This document shows positions 54,527-64,000 of a DNA stretch of 64,000 bases, piece after piece; position 1 is the stretch's first letter; every line of letters begins with the position of its first letter. The stretch covers positions 3,481,513-3,545,512 of the forward strand of contig CM054145.1 of the NCBI GenBank assembly GCA_028751875.1, given 5' to 3'. Made by a program: the position numbers and the translations under genes. The notes under the pieces are model-generated. The model was not told the origin of the DNA. It worked only from the letters and a program-made list of their open reading frames with translations, and did no database searches. The DNA is from Rapana venosa. Its lineage: Eukaryota > Mollusca > Gastropoda > Neogastropoda > Muricidae.

Positions 54527-54870
54527 GTGGTCTAGAGGTAACACACCTGCCTAGAAAGCGAGGGGTCCGGGTTCCATCCCCATTTGTGCTGAAACTTTTC
54601 CCCGTCCACTAGACCGTGAGTAGTGGTCTGGGTGCTAGTCTTTGGGATGAGACGATAAACCGAGGTCCCGATACAAGACGCACGTAAAAAACACCCCACA
54701 GCAAGACAAAAGTTGTTCCTGGTAAAACTGTCTAGCAAAAAGCCACGTCGATTGGGAAACAAATACACATAGCAACATGCAGACAGGAACACAAAAATGG
54801 GTGGCGCTGCTCTTGTGGCGACCCGGCCTCCCCGGGGAGAGAAGCCCGATATTTCACGAAGAAAAGTTAT
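54527..54870 (+). repeat. SINE-B copy, full length, sense
   Basis: Head 'gtggtctagaggtaacacac' with box A-like sequence, box B-like GGTTCCATCCC, middle 'gatgagacgataaaccgagg', 3' end 'ccccggggagagaagcccga'. Defines the orientation of the family. Confidence 0.88.
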
Positions 54871-55457
54871 CCACAGCCCTGTTCACCCTCTCGCCACAAC
54901 AGAAACCACAACCCGTCAAACTTGGGACCATAATGCTCAAGGATGACAATGAGGCACCCTACCTTGGTGTCGCATGTGACAAACGCCTGACATGGAGACC
55001 TCCCATGGAGAAAGCTGAAGGAAAGGCAAGACAGACACTGGCAATTATTCTGTGGGGACCAAGTGGGGCACCAATGATAGGGTTGTCAAGACAGTGTATT
55101 ATACAGGAACTGTAAGGCCCCACTTGGAATACACTGCTGCTCCAGCTTGGGCAACGGCAGCAGAATGCCACCACAAAGTTCTGGATAAGGTACAGAACCA
55201 AGCTCTGTGGCTCATTTCGGGTGCTATGAGATCTACCCCCATCAAAACCACGGAAAAGCTGACTGGCATCCAACCGTTAAGTACTCGGCGAGACACCAAG
55301 ACTAGTGCAGGCAGAGAAAGACCCGTGTCTCCTGCAACGTCCAATGCACCATAGAATGGAGAAGCCAACAAGAAGCAGAATAAAGCAAAGCAGTTTCATC
55401 CAACATAGCCGTGCACTCAGACGACAGCAGCTGAACAGTCTGCCTGCCCTTTCTGTT
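54871..55457 (+). mobile_element. LINE X, left part: reverse transcriptase C-terminal region
   Basis: Reads FTLSPQQKPQPVKLGTIML, APYLGVACDKRLTWRP, then after a frame change TVRPHLEYTAAPAWATAA and KVQNQALWLISGAMRSTPI. These are post-RT motifs of Jockey/R1-like elements, with at least one frameshift. The element resumes at 57032 after a nested insertion. Confidence 0.85.
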
Positions 55458-55465
55458 CCATGGGA
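55458..55465 (+). repeat. Candidate target-site duplication, left (ccatggga)
   Basis: Identical 8-mer at 57024-57031 on the other side of LINE Y. Confidence 0.6.
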
Positions 55466-57023
55466 CCCAGCCACTCTACTTACACAGATAAACAAATTAC
55501 AACTGAGGAAATTACAAAAACAATCAAAAAGTTGAAAAATAACAAATCGCCTGGAAAAGATGGAATCACAAACGAAATGATCAAATCAGTTTCATCTAAT
55601 GTTATAGAGATAATGCGGAATATTTTCAATTTAGTATTAGAAACGGGTATATATCCCTGTGACTGGAAAGTAGGAGTGAATGTCCCAATCTATAAGAACG
55701 GATGCATATACAACCCAGAAAACTACAGAGGAATAACGTTGACAAACACTATTGGAAAACTTTTTTGTCAAATACTGAACCATAGAATTTCTGAATATTT
55801 AGAAAATAACAATAGTATTGTTAGAGAACAAGCTGGTTTCAGAAAAGCATGCAGAACAACGGACCATATCTTCCTACTTAACAATTTAATAGATAGTGTA
55901 CTGAAAGTAAAAACTAAAAGACTTTATTGCTGCTTTGTAGATTTTCAGAAAGCGTTTGATAATGTGTGGCACGAGGGTCTTCTTATAAAGTTAAACGAAA
56001 TAGGAATAACAGGCAAAACTTTTAATGATGTATTCCAATGCAACAATATTTACAAAAATACGAGGCAAACACACAGATGAAATCATAGTCAGAAAAGGGG
56101 TACATCAGGGAAATACATTAAGTTCTACATTTTCATGTAAAATTTTGTAAACAAATGATAGGAGTTCATAAAAAAGCATTAGTACTACCCACTTTGGGTG
56201 AATTAGGGAGATTTCCACTGACCCTTAAAATCATATGCCAGATAATATCCTTTTGGATTCATTTGACAGAATCAAAACCAGACTCTTATATTAGAATAGT
56301 ATACGATTATTTGTATCAGAAGAATACATACGATAAATGGATAAACACAGTGAAAAATATTCTGTACACAATGGATTCAAACATGTCTGGAAGAACCAAA
56401 GCACTCTTAATGTTCATACGGTTGAGTTATGCTGTTAGAAGAAAGTTTGAGGACATGTATAAAACATTTTGGATCTACCAAAAGAAAGAGTTTTGCAAAA
56501 CTAAAATTTTATGATTTTGCTACCAAAGAATACAGATTGGAACCATACTTAGTAAACTATGAAAACAAAACTCATAAGAAGACATATTGTAAATTTCGCA
56601 CAAGCTGTCACAATTTAATGATAGAGAAAGGGAGACACCAAAATATATCCAGAGAGGACAGAAAATGTAGACACTGTAACAAAATTGAAGATGAATTTCA
56701 TTTACTTGATGAATGCATTTATATGATGAACTCAGAAATAATTTGTTATTAAAAATCAAAACGAGAGACAAAGAACGCAAAAACTGTGTACATAAATTAA
56801 GTGACATAATCACAGTTGATATAATATCAAGCAGATATCATCAGATATGTGTATGAGTGTTTTGAAAAAAGAGAGAAAGAGAAGTAGAATACAACATGTT
56901 TTTTAGTGTACATCACTTTTAGCCAAAATAGATAATTATAGTTGATGTTTTTGTTGTGTCAAATAAGTCTACATGACTTAAATGGCAATAAAATATTCTG
57001 AATCTGAATCTTCTTCTTCTACA
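55466..57023 (+). mobile_element. LINE Y, truncated and internally deleted, nested in LINE X
   Basis: Reads KNNKSPGKDGITNEMI, NPENYRGITLTNTIGKLFCQ, REQAGFRKACRTTDHIF and CCFVDFQKAFDNVWHEGLL, then after a shift GVHQGNTLSSTF. The catalytic ADD region is missing: sequence jumps to a C-terminal part (YKTFW, KLKFYDFATKEYRLEPYLVN, CRHCNKIEDEFHLLDEC). The 3' end is 'ggcaataaaatattctgaat' then CTT repeats. So a dead copy with a deletion near 56150. Clade not certain. Confidence 0.85.
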
Positions 57024-57031
57024 CCATGGGA

Positions 57032-57880
57032 AGCAAAACCACAGGGAGCCTGAAATCCTCACCACTGTTCAGTATGTGGCTGTAAAAGGAACTCGGTATG
57101 ACACCAGTAAGAAGTCAATCACCCTGGCCATAGTAAGAAGACCTACTACCCAGGTCATGCATGGATTCCTGTTTACACAGACGGATCAGCCACAGATGCT
57201 GTCTCCAATGGAGGAGCAGGAAACTGATCAAGTGCCCATCTGGAGAAGTGAAACAGCAAACATCCCGACAGGGACACACTGCACCAACTACTGTGCAGAA
57301 ACCCAAGCCCTGAAACAAGCTGCCACCATGGTAAGACTCCAGAGATGATGCCAGCAAGCTGTTTTCTTCACCGACGCCCTGTCAGTCCTACAAGCCCTGT
57401 CTGCAGACAGAGAAACAGAACTCCGGCAGGAACCACAGCTCCTTACACAAAACAAACGTGTGATGCAGCAGTGGATCCCTGCCCACTGTGGTATACCCGG
57501 CAACGAACAGGCTGATGATGAACTTGCAAAATAGGGTGCACAGAAAAAACAGCGTGAAAGCAGCCTCACCTTCCATGAAAGAAGACCATCATCAAATCAA
57601 TGGCCCGACCCAGAGTAGAGAAGGACGACCACCACCATCTCAAAAGAGAAGAGCAGGTCATCATTCTAAGACTCTGCACTGGGCACAACAGGCTAAATTA
57701 CTACATCCACAAAGCTGAAACTCATTCCTTCTCCCCTGTGTGCCTGTGGTAAAGAAAACCAGACTGGCCAGCACATCCTTAACAGATGTACGCGATTCAG
57801 CAACCTGAGGAAGACTGTGTGGCCGACGGAGATAACTCTGCAAACCAAGCTGTACGGCCCACGAGAGGAGCTGGAAAGGA
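57032..57880 (+). mobile_element. LINE X, right part: RNase H domain and zinc knuckle, decayed
   Basis: In changing frames: AWIPVYTDGSATDA, NYCAETQALKQAA, VFFTDALSVLQAL, WIPAHCGIPGNEQADDEL and CACGKENQTGQHILNRC. These are the RNase H acidic motifs and the terminal zinc knuckle in normal order. Together with 54871-55457 it forms one element split by LINE Y. Confidence 0.88.
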
Positions 57881-57924
57881 CATGCCAGTATTTTCCCAGA
57901 CATACGCGAACGAGGAAAAAAAAG

Positions 57925-57975
57925 AAGCCAAGGCAGAGAAATCTGCCGTGACTGAAAGTGGTATAAAAATGGTAC
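57925..57975 (+). repeat. SINE-B 3'-tail fragment
   Basis: 'agaaatctgccgtgactgaa' followed by 'agtggtataaaaatgg', compared with the tail at 3660-3690. Confidence 0.6.
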
Positions 57976-57984
57976 ACATAGTCT

Positions 57985-57999
57985 GCGCGCGCGCGCACG

Positions 58000-58078
<79 letters not shown>
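57985..58078. repeat. (CA)n microsatellite with GC start
   Basis: GCGCGCGC then CACGCACG then an uninterrupted CA run of about 75 bp. Confidence 0.95.
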
Positions 58079-58080
<2 letters not shown>

Positions 58081-58379
58081 CACAAATTCACTTCTTTACC
58101 TGTTTCTGCTTTCCAATGAACAAATCAATCATACATTCTCCCGCTCTGCTTTTTCTACGGATTCCTCCCATTCACTCCAACATGGGAAACAGGACAAAAA
58201 ACAAACAAAATAAAAGAGAGAGAAAACTCTCTGTGTGTGCGTGCGTGCATGTGTGTGTGTATGTGTGTGTGGTCTGTCAGTGATGAGAATAAGCGGGAAA
58301 AAACACTAAGGGCAGGAGTACGGGCGCAGACGCAGAAAAGCAGTAACAAACACAAAGTTACATTCCACCCCTCACCTTG

Positions 58380-58579
<200 letters not shown>

Positions 58580-58864
58580 CCTGCTGACATTACTGACGTA
58601 CGTACTGATTCACACTTTTCTGGCATTAAAAAAGCAACAACAAAAGTTACCACACACTGAGAGACAGTAGATGGGCGGGTGGGTGGGAAACAGAGAGACA
58701 GACAGGCAGGCAGGCAGGCAGCCAGGCCGACAGGCAGACATGCTGGCAAACAGGGAGAGACAGGCAGACAGATAAAAGCAGGCAGGTAAACAGAGACAGT
58801 AGAGTATATGTGAGAGAGAGGGAAAGTATGTGTATGTGGGCTCGTGCGTGCGTGCGTGGCGTGC

Positions 58865-58869
58865 GTGAG

Positions 58870-58955
<86 letters not shown>

Positions 58956-58990
58956 AGATAAAACGAGAAACGAGAGAGAGTGTGTGTGTT

Positions 58991-59041
<51 letters not shown>
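58865..59041. repeat. (GA)n microsatellites
   Basis: Two long GA runs (about 58871-58952 and 59000-59041) split by 'acagataaaacgagaaacga'. Confidence 0.95.
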
Positions 59042-59043
<2 letters not shown>

Positions 59044-59670
59044 ATATTAAGTCTCTCTCTCTCCCTCCATCCCTCCCTCTCCCTTCCACACCACACCCCC
59101 TCCTCTCTCTCTTTACACCCCCACACCCATCCTTACCCTATGTCTCTGAATTCCTCACTGGAATCGTCAATAAGATCTGGCAGACAGAAGAGGGGCTATC
59201 TTCACACCCAGACAAAAGACAATCTGGCAGCCAGCGGTTCCAGACCTCCCAGACCACAATCCCCCCTCCCTATCCATCAGGCGAGAAGCAGAAGGGTGCT
59301 GACAGAAGGTGTGCAGAATGAGGCTTCACTGAGGTCTAGCGTTCAAATCCCCCAACCCCCCTTCCCATAAGACAGTGACGAGAAGTTTCGGCTTCTTCTT
59401 CTTCTTCGTCGTCGTCGAACGCTCAGACAACTACTACTGTTCTCTGTCATAACGAGCCAAAAAATGCGCTGCGTTGCCGCTAAGCGCCTGACAAGTCGGA
59501 CCCAGCGCATCCGTGGGAGATAAATGGTTATCTTTTAAAGTCTTTCTGAAGGAAAAAAAAAAAGGCAGGAGAATGGACCAGTAAGGCAGAAGATAAACAA
59601 GGAGGTGGTGACAGGAAGAGAAGGAACAAGGCAGAAACAAAGAGAGGGATAGAAAAGAGGGAGTTCCTAG
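59042..59670. other. No gene seen; repeat H copy inside
   Basis: CT-rich beginning, unassigned middle, and repeat H copy about 59390-59525 ('gccgctaagcgcctgacaag', also at 62140-62290). Confidence 0.6.
59390..59525 (+). repeat. Dispersed repeat H, copy 1
   Basis: CTT/CGT trinucleotides then 'gaacgctcagaca', 'aatgcgctgcgttgccgcta', 'gcgcctgacaagtcggaccc' and 'gcgcatccg'. Matches 62140-62290. Confidence 0.75.
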
Positions 59671-59674
59671 TACA

Positions 59675-59900
59675 GAATTTCCAGAAGGTGGGGATGCTGT
59701 TTATACGGACAGGTCCCCTGGCATCCCCACAAAGGGGAGTCTTGGGTTCGATTCTAGTCATAACCTCCCCCCCCCCCCCTCCCCTATCTCCCCCACGCCT
59801 ATCCACAGTACTGTGAATGGTGGCGTGGGTGCTTGTCTTTGTGGGGGATGAGATGATAAACCGAGGTGCTGTGTGCCATAAGTGTCTACTGCACATGAAA
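59675..59900 (+). repeat. Repeat F piece joined to a SINE-B piece
   Basis: 'agaatttccagaaggtgggg' as at 53.57 kb, then 'gggttcgattcta' (box B-like), poly-C and 'gggatgagatgataaaccga' of SINE-B. Confidence 0.65.
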
Positions 59901-59959
59901 GAACTCACAGCAACACAGGGTCTGACGGGCCTGTGTTCAAGCCCAGGTTCGAGCCACCA

Positions 59960-60255
59960 CCAAGACGCCGGTTCAAGGACATTTTTTACCCCCGGAGTTA
60001 ACATCAGTGCCGACTCCACTCTCTTGGAAGTCCTTTGGATGAGACTATAAACCGAGGTCCCCGTGTGTGAACGCACGCAGAACATCTTGTGCACACGTTA
60101 AAACCTGTTCCACCTTTCAGGAAGAGTAGGCCACTGTGTGCCAATGGGAACGGATGACAAATTGACAAAACCGCATGCACACGGGGACTGGATGTGGAAA
60201 AAAGAAAAGCATCTGAATATTTCATCCATGGTCCTCGAAATAAAAGAATAAATAT
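59960..60255 (+). repeat. SINE-A copy, head damaged
   Basis: From 'cggttcaaggacattttt' through 'tggatgagactataaaccga' to 'cctcgaaataaaagaataaa'. Confidence 0.85.
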
Positions 60256-60296
60256 AGGAACTGGTCCGGGCAACATTATGGATGAAACCTCCCTAC

Positions 60297-60340
60297 CCCC
60301 CCCCCCCCTCTCCCCCCCCCCCCCCCCCCCCCCCCCACAA
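60297..60340. repeat. Poly-C tract
   Basis: Near-continuous C with two CTCT breaks, followed by A-rich sequence. Confidence 0.9.
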
Positions 60341-60494
60341 AAAAACCCCCCAAAAACCAACAAAAATTAACAAGGTAACGAATACACCCCAAAAGGGTAG
60401 CGCTGCTAAGTTTGGCGGAGCCCATTTCTCCCCAAGTCGCCGACTGCATGCTGGGGATTTTTGTCTTCCACACTACAACTAGCCAAGGCGTGGT

Positions 60495-60975
60495 CTACTT
60501 TCGTAGAGCTGGACAGCCCAGCGATGGCCAGTGGTACAGGCGACACAAACATTTGCCCAGCATGCAATCTTCAAATGATAAATGAACGGACTCCGCCAAC
60601 ATCTCCCATCACACACTGCCTGACACAAAATTCAGTGCAGTGCCCCTACGACTCCTTGAGGAGTTCAGGGAGAAGTCAAGTTAATCCAATCCTGATGTTT
60701 ATAGCCCTGCCGACCACAGAGGCCATATCGGGACTGTCACCTGGTCAATCTTTCTTTAAATGTCAGATTCAAACTGTGCGCCTATATACAGATTAAAACC
60801 TGGTATAACACTAACTCTACTATCGTTCCTTGTAGCAACGCCCTGGTCAACCATAAGGGTCAACCCAGGACGGTCAACCACATCAGCCGCACACAAAATG
60901 AGATAAAAACCCAAAACCAGATTCCTCAAAACGACCTTGTTCTTAGTGACCAACTCTGACATCTTCACTGATATC
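60495..60975 (+). repeat. Dispersed repeat D, head and body together
   Basis: Head reads GTGDTNICPACNLQMINE and THCLTQNSVQCP, a zinc-knuckle-like end of a retroelement protein. It is followed without interruption by the body seen at 48605-48965. This copy shows that the two 48-kb pieces belong to one element. Confidence 0.75.
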
Positions 60976-61940
60976 AGACGGGAAAAGCCCGATCCTCACC
61001 TGTAAGTGTAAGCTAAAAATGTTTACGGATATGTTCACGCTATCTTTTCTATCAGGATTTGCTCAAGATGAAAACTTGAAGCTCAGCAGATGGTGGTGTT
61101 AACAACAGCGATGATATCGGCGTTTATTTTAAACCCCATTTTGCCCAGGATGACTTCATATCAGCACAGCCTATGCTCAGATAAAAAGCACAGAATTGCC
61201 GTGTACTCTTTAACCTGTGCAAGTGTCTCTCGTCAATCAGGCAGTGTGCCCAGCGAAGATGACAGCTGGGATCACATCATGATAACTTTTTTCCTCCTTT
61301 CCCCGTCAATCGTTTTTCTGTTTACGATGATAAGAGAGAGGGGGGACGGGAAGGAGAGGATGTGAGAGGATGACACAGACAAGCACACGCATGCACGCAC
61401 GCGGACACACACGAATATGCATGCGCCCGCGCGTGTGCACACACACACACAGCTGTTAACTAACCCCTCCATAAAATATATAGCCTACCCTAACCGCCAA
61501 GACAAGAAAGAGTGAACATTACAAAAATTCACTCTTTACCTCACTCCTAAACAGTTTGCAAGAAAACCCTTCACCTTGGAAATCTCTACCTCTTTGAACT
61601 TCTGAAACTCACATATATATCTTATGTGCTCACATTTCCATTGCAATCTCCTCACTCCCCCCGAAAAAAAAGCTGTGTCAGTTATTGATGTAATGTAAGT
61701 GGCAAGGCCTACACTAGAATGTTGTTATGCTTTAAAGACAACATCATCAGAGACTGAACTACTGGCCTTGAGTGATACAATTTCCTGCAGAAAGCGGAAA
61801 ACCGCGAGGAGTGGATGGAGGAAGCTGGTTGCAAAATCTTCAGTGGTGCAGTCTTACAAGACTACAGAATAGGTGAAGGTGAAGATTACTTTCTTTCTTT
61901 CTTGGTAAAGATTACTTTCTTTCTTTCTTTCTTGAAAATG
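60976..61940. other. No gene seen
   Basis: Unassigned sequence with a CA/GC-rich tract near 61380-61450 and (TTTC)n near 61888-61934. A 91-residue open frame at 61090 has no recognisable motif. Confidence 0.55.
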
Positions 61941-61944
61941 GGAC

Positions 61945-62140
61945 GTTGAGACTACTGTCTTCAGCCATGACAACCTCTTAGTATACCATCTTGTATTCAT
62001 GAAAAGAATGGGGAAAAAAATCTGCAGAAGTCGAAGTATGGCTACCTATGGCAATGTCCTTGAAAACAGTCACACACACCAACTTCTCATCCAGTGTGTC
62101 CTTACAGTCTCACAGTGATTCCCAGGTGGAATGGGTCTTC
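61945..62140 (+). repeat. Dispersed repeat G, copy 2
   Basis: 'cagaagtcgaagtatggcta' and 'gtctcacagtgattcccagg'; followed directly by repeat H as a compound unit. Confidence 0.7.
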
Positions 62141-62290
62141 TTCTTCTTCGTCGAACACTCAGACAGCAACAGTACTATGGCTGGCTGTCATATGAGTAAA
62201 AATGCGTTGCGCTTCCGTTAAGCGCCTGACAAGTCAGGCCCTGCGCATCCGACTTCGGCGTGGGTGGTATGGATGAGACAGAGCGCATAT
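62140..62290 (+). repeat. Dispersed repeat H, copy 2
   Basis: 'gtcgaacactcagaca', 'aatgcgttgcgcttccgtta', 'gcgcctgacaagtcaggccc'. Confidence 0.75.
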
Positions 62291-62519
62291 TCTGACTCGC
62301 CCGCAAGCTGTTAAACCGAGGAACGCTAAACAACATCAACAATAACAACAACATCCAGCTCGTTCTCCTGACCTTTTCACCTTACAAGAGGTCAAAAGGT
62401 TACAGACAGGAGATGGACAAGGGAAGGGGGGGGAGGGAGACGAACACAAGCAGACGTGTTATGTGGTATCAGAGAGGTAGGGCGGAGTGACGATCCCAGT
62501 GATGTTTTAATGCCCATGG

Positions 62520-62520
<1 letters not shown>

Positions 62521-62578
<58 letters not shown>
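62521..62578. repeat. (CT)n microsatellite
   Basis: Uninterrupted CT run of about 58 bp. Confidence 0.95.
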
Positions 62579-62581
<3 letters not shown>

Positions 62582-62980
62582 CTTAAGTTTTAATGAGTGC
62601 CCTATTTCAATATCTTATAGTTATGTGTAACAAGTATGTGTACCATTTGACAATGTGTAGATGTTTATCTTTATGACTTATTAAGTTTGGATGTGTTATT
62701 TTTCTTGGCTCTGTTTTTGTTCTTGTTGTTGTTGTTTGTCTGTTTTTCTCTTTTTTATCTTCTTCTGTTGGTTTGGTTTTTCTTTCTCTTTTGTTTGTTT
62801 GTTTGTTTTGGTTAGGGTTTTTTTGGGAGGTGGGGGGGTATTTTTAGGGTTTTCTTTTATTTGCTTGCTTTGGGGGGGGGGGGGGTGTTGGGGGGAGCTG
62901 TTTTGAAAAGGGTTATTTCCCCTTGTTTTTATTGTGAGACTGTTTAAGTATTGGGTTATTATTATTAAGATGTATCCCTA
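62579..62980. other. T/G-rich sequence, no gene seen
   Basis: GTTTGTTT and G-run rich from about 62700; the Phe/Cys/Gly-rich open frame is compositional. Confidence 0.6.
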
Positions 62981-62984
62981 ACGG

Positions 62985-63045
62985 GCGGGGACTGGATGTA
63001 AAAAAGCACATGTGTGCTTATTCATTATCCTCGAAATAAAAGAAT
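62985..63045 (+). repeat. SINE-A 3'-tail fragment
   Basis: 'ggggactggatgtaaaaaag' to 'cctcgaaataaaagaatta'. Confidence 0.8.
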
Positions 63046-63059
63046 TAGTCATTGTCATT

Positions 63060-63160
63060 GTCTCTCTCTCTCTCTGCCAATGTACATTAAACCTGTTCAG
63101 TGTTCTCTCTCTGCTTACCATTCTTTTGTACTGTGGCCTAATAAGGCTGTAAAAGTCTGA

Positions 63161-63207
<47 letters not shown>

Positions 63208-63334
63208 CACACACACACACACACACACTCTCCCTCCCCTCACACATACACACCACACCCCCACCTCACACACACACACACATGCACCACTTCCCGCCCC
63301 CATCTCACACACACATACTCCCCCCCCCCCCCCC

Positions 63335-63369
<35 letters not shown>

Positions 63370-63675
63370 CTGGGACATCCAACTGAATTATTTGTGACTA
63401 AAACCAGAATCGGAAGGGATGAAAGGATTTAATAGGTGGGTACACGGGAACAGGGATAGGATGGGTGGGGGGTGGATGGCGGGGGGGGGGGGGGGGGGGG
63501 GGGGGGGGAGGTAAGGGTAGGGGTGTCTAAATTGATGTGTTTACAGCGACGAAGACGTGTACGGGAGAAGAAGAAAACCCCAGTCATTAATAGGCTTACG
63601 CTTCTCTCATAGATCACAGACACCGCGCGCGCGCGGGGCATGTGTGTGTGTGTGTGTGTGAGAGAGGAGAGAGAG

Positions 63676-63739
<64 letters not shown>

Positions 63740-63892
63740 AGTCGGTGTGTGTGTGTGTGTTATCAAGACAGCGACATGCACACAGGTACACAAGATCCAA
63801 GACTGATGAGAGTGAGAAGCAGAGAGTGATAAAGATACAGGGAGGGGGAGAGAGAGATGGATGGAGAGAGAGAGAGGGAGGGGGAGAGAGGG

Positions 63893-63928
<36 letters not shown>

Positions 63929-63963
63929 CACAGACAGAGAAACAGGTATTTAGTTTGAGACAG

Positions 63964-64000
<37 letters not shown>
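63060..64000. repeat. Simple-sequence field: (CT)n, (CA)n, poly-G, (GA)n
   Basis: CT/CA tracts 63160-63370, poly-G about 63480-63508, then (TG)n and (GA)n runs from 63640 to the window end, which itself lies in (GA)n. No coding support. Confidence 0.93.

Noticed and set aside
61090..61365. 91-residue open frame at 61.1 kb
   Set aside because: No recognisable motif, no splice or expression context, ends in low complexity.

Overview
This window looks like animal genomic DNA, most likely from a mollusc (probably a gastropod). The basis is short GC-rich exons with GT/AG boundaries, long AT-rich introns full of (CA)n and tRNA-derived SINEs, non-LTR retrotransposon debris, and extracellular modules (EGF, Kunitz, VWC, tyrosinase-like) typical of lophotrochozoan matrix proteins. 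I cannot name the species. No operons, bacterial signals, CRISPR or rRNA are present.

Left part (1-32.9 kb): I can chain 16 plus-strand exons of one large gene, open at both ends. Reading phases agree at every junction once two single-base shifts in exon 13 are allowed for. The protein is built from two successive copies of one composite unit. Unit 1 (1419-16682) is EGF, Kunitz, VWC-like, tyrosinase-like, G-[FY]-[DN]-x-x pentapeptide repeats, then two Cys-containing C-terminal modules. Unit 2 (17913-31740) repeats this order with an extra block of pentapeptides after the Kunitz domain. A third VWC-like start follows at 32841. The tyrosinase-like domains have degraded copper sites, fully so at CuB of domain 2, and the Kunitz domains lack a basic P1 residue. 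I therefore infer a structural extracellular or matrix protein rather than an enzyme or protease inhibitor. Unit 2 carries VWC, tyrosinase, pentapeptides and the next module in one 1.8 kb exon, where unit 1 uses five exons.

The introns hold many copies of one tRNA-derived SINE (called SINE-A here), two other SINE families (B and C), LINE pieces, a 44-bp satellite of about 2.7 kb, and two minisatellites. In three introns the tandem array runs almost into the splice acceptor. A 2.6 kb segment with two exons is tandemly duplicated (18462-22461 and 22462-25043). The first copy carries a 1.39 kb reverse-transcriptase insertion with a 10-bp target-site duplication, and the second copy keeps the empty site. 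The Kunitz exon in the second copy is out of frame.

Middle (33.3-47.2 kb): a LINE fragment runs into exactly 500 N. Then comes about 13 kb of degenerate C-rich/CT-rich satellite built on a CTCCATGTCTAYCTATCTCCCC-like word. It has two non-repeat islands and ends in a strand-polarity switch. All long open frames here are by-products of composition.

Right part (47.2-64 kb): I found no convincing host gene. It is a mosaic of dispersed repeats, a nested LINE-in-LINE insertion (54.9-57.9 kb), SINE copies, LINE 3' ends and long (CT)n/(GA)n/(CA)n tracts. One spot near 51.52 kb has YY1- and ETS-like motifs beside a short leftward ATG frame and could be a promoter.
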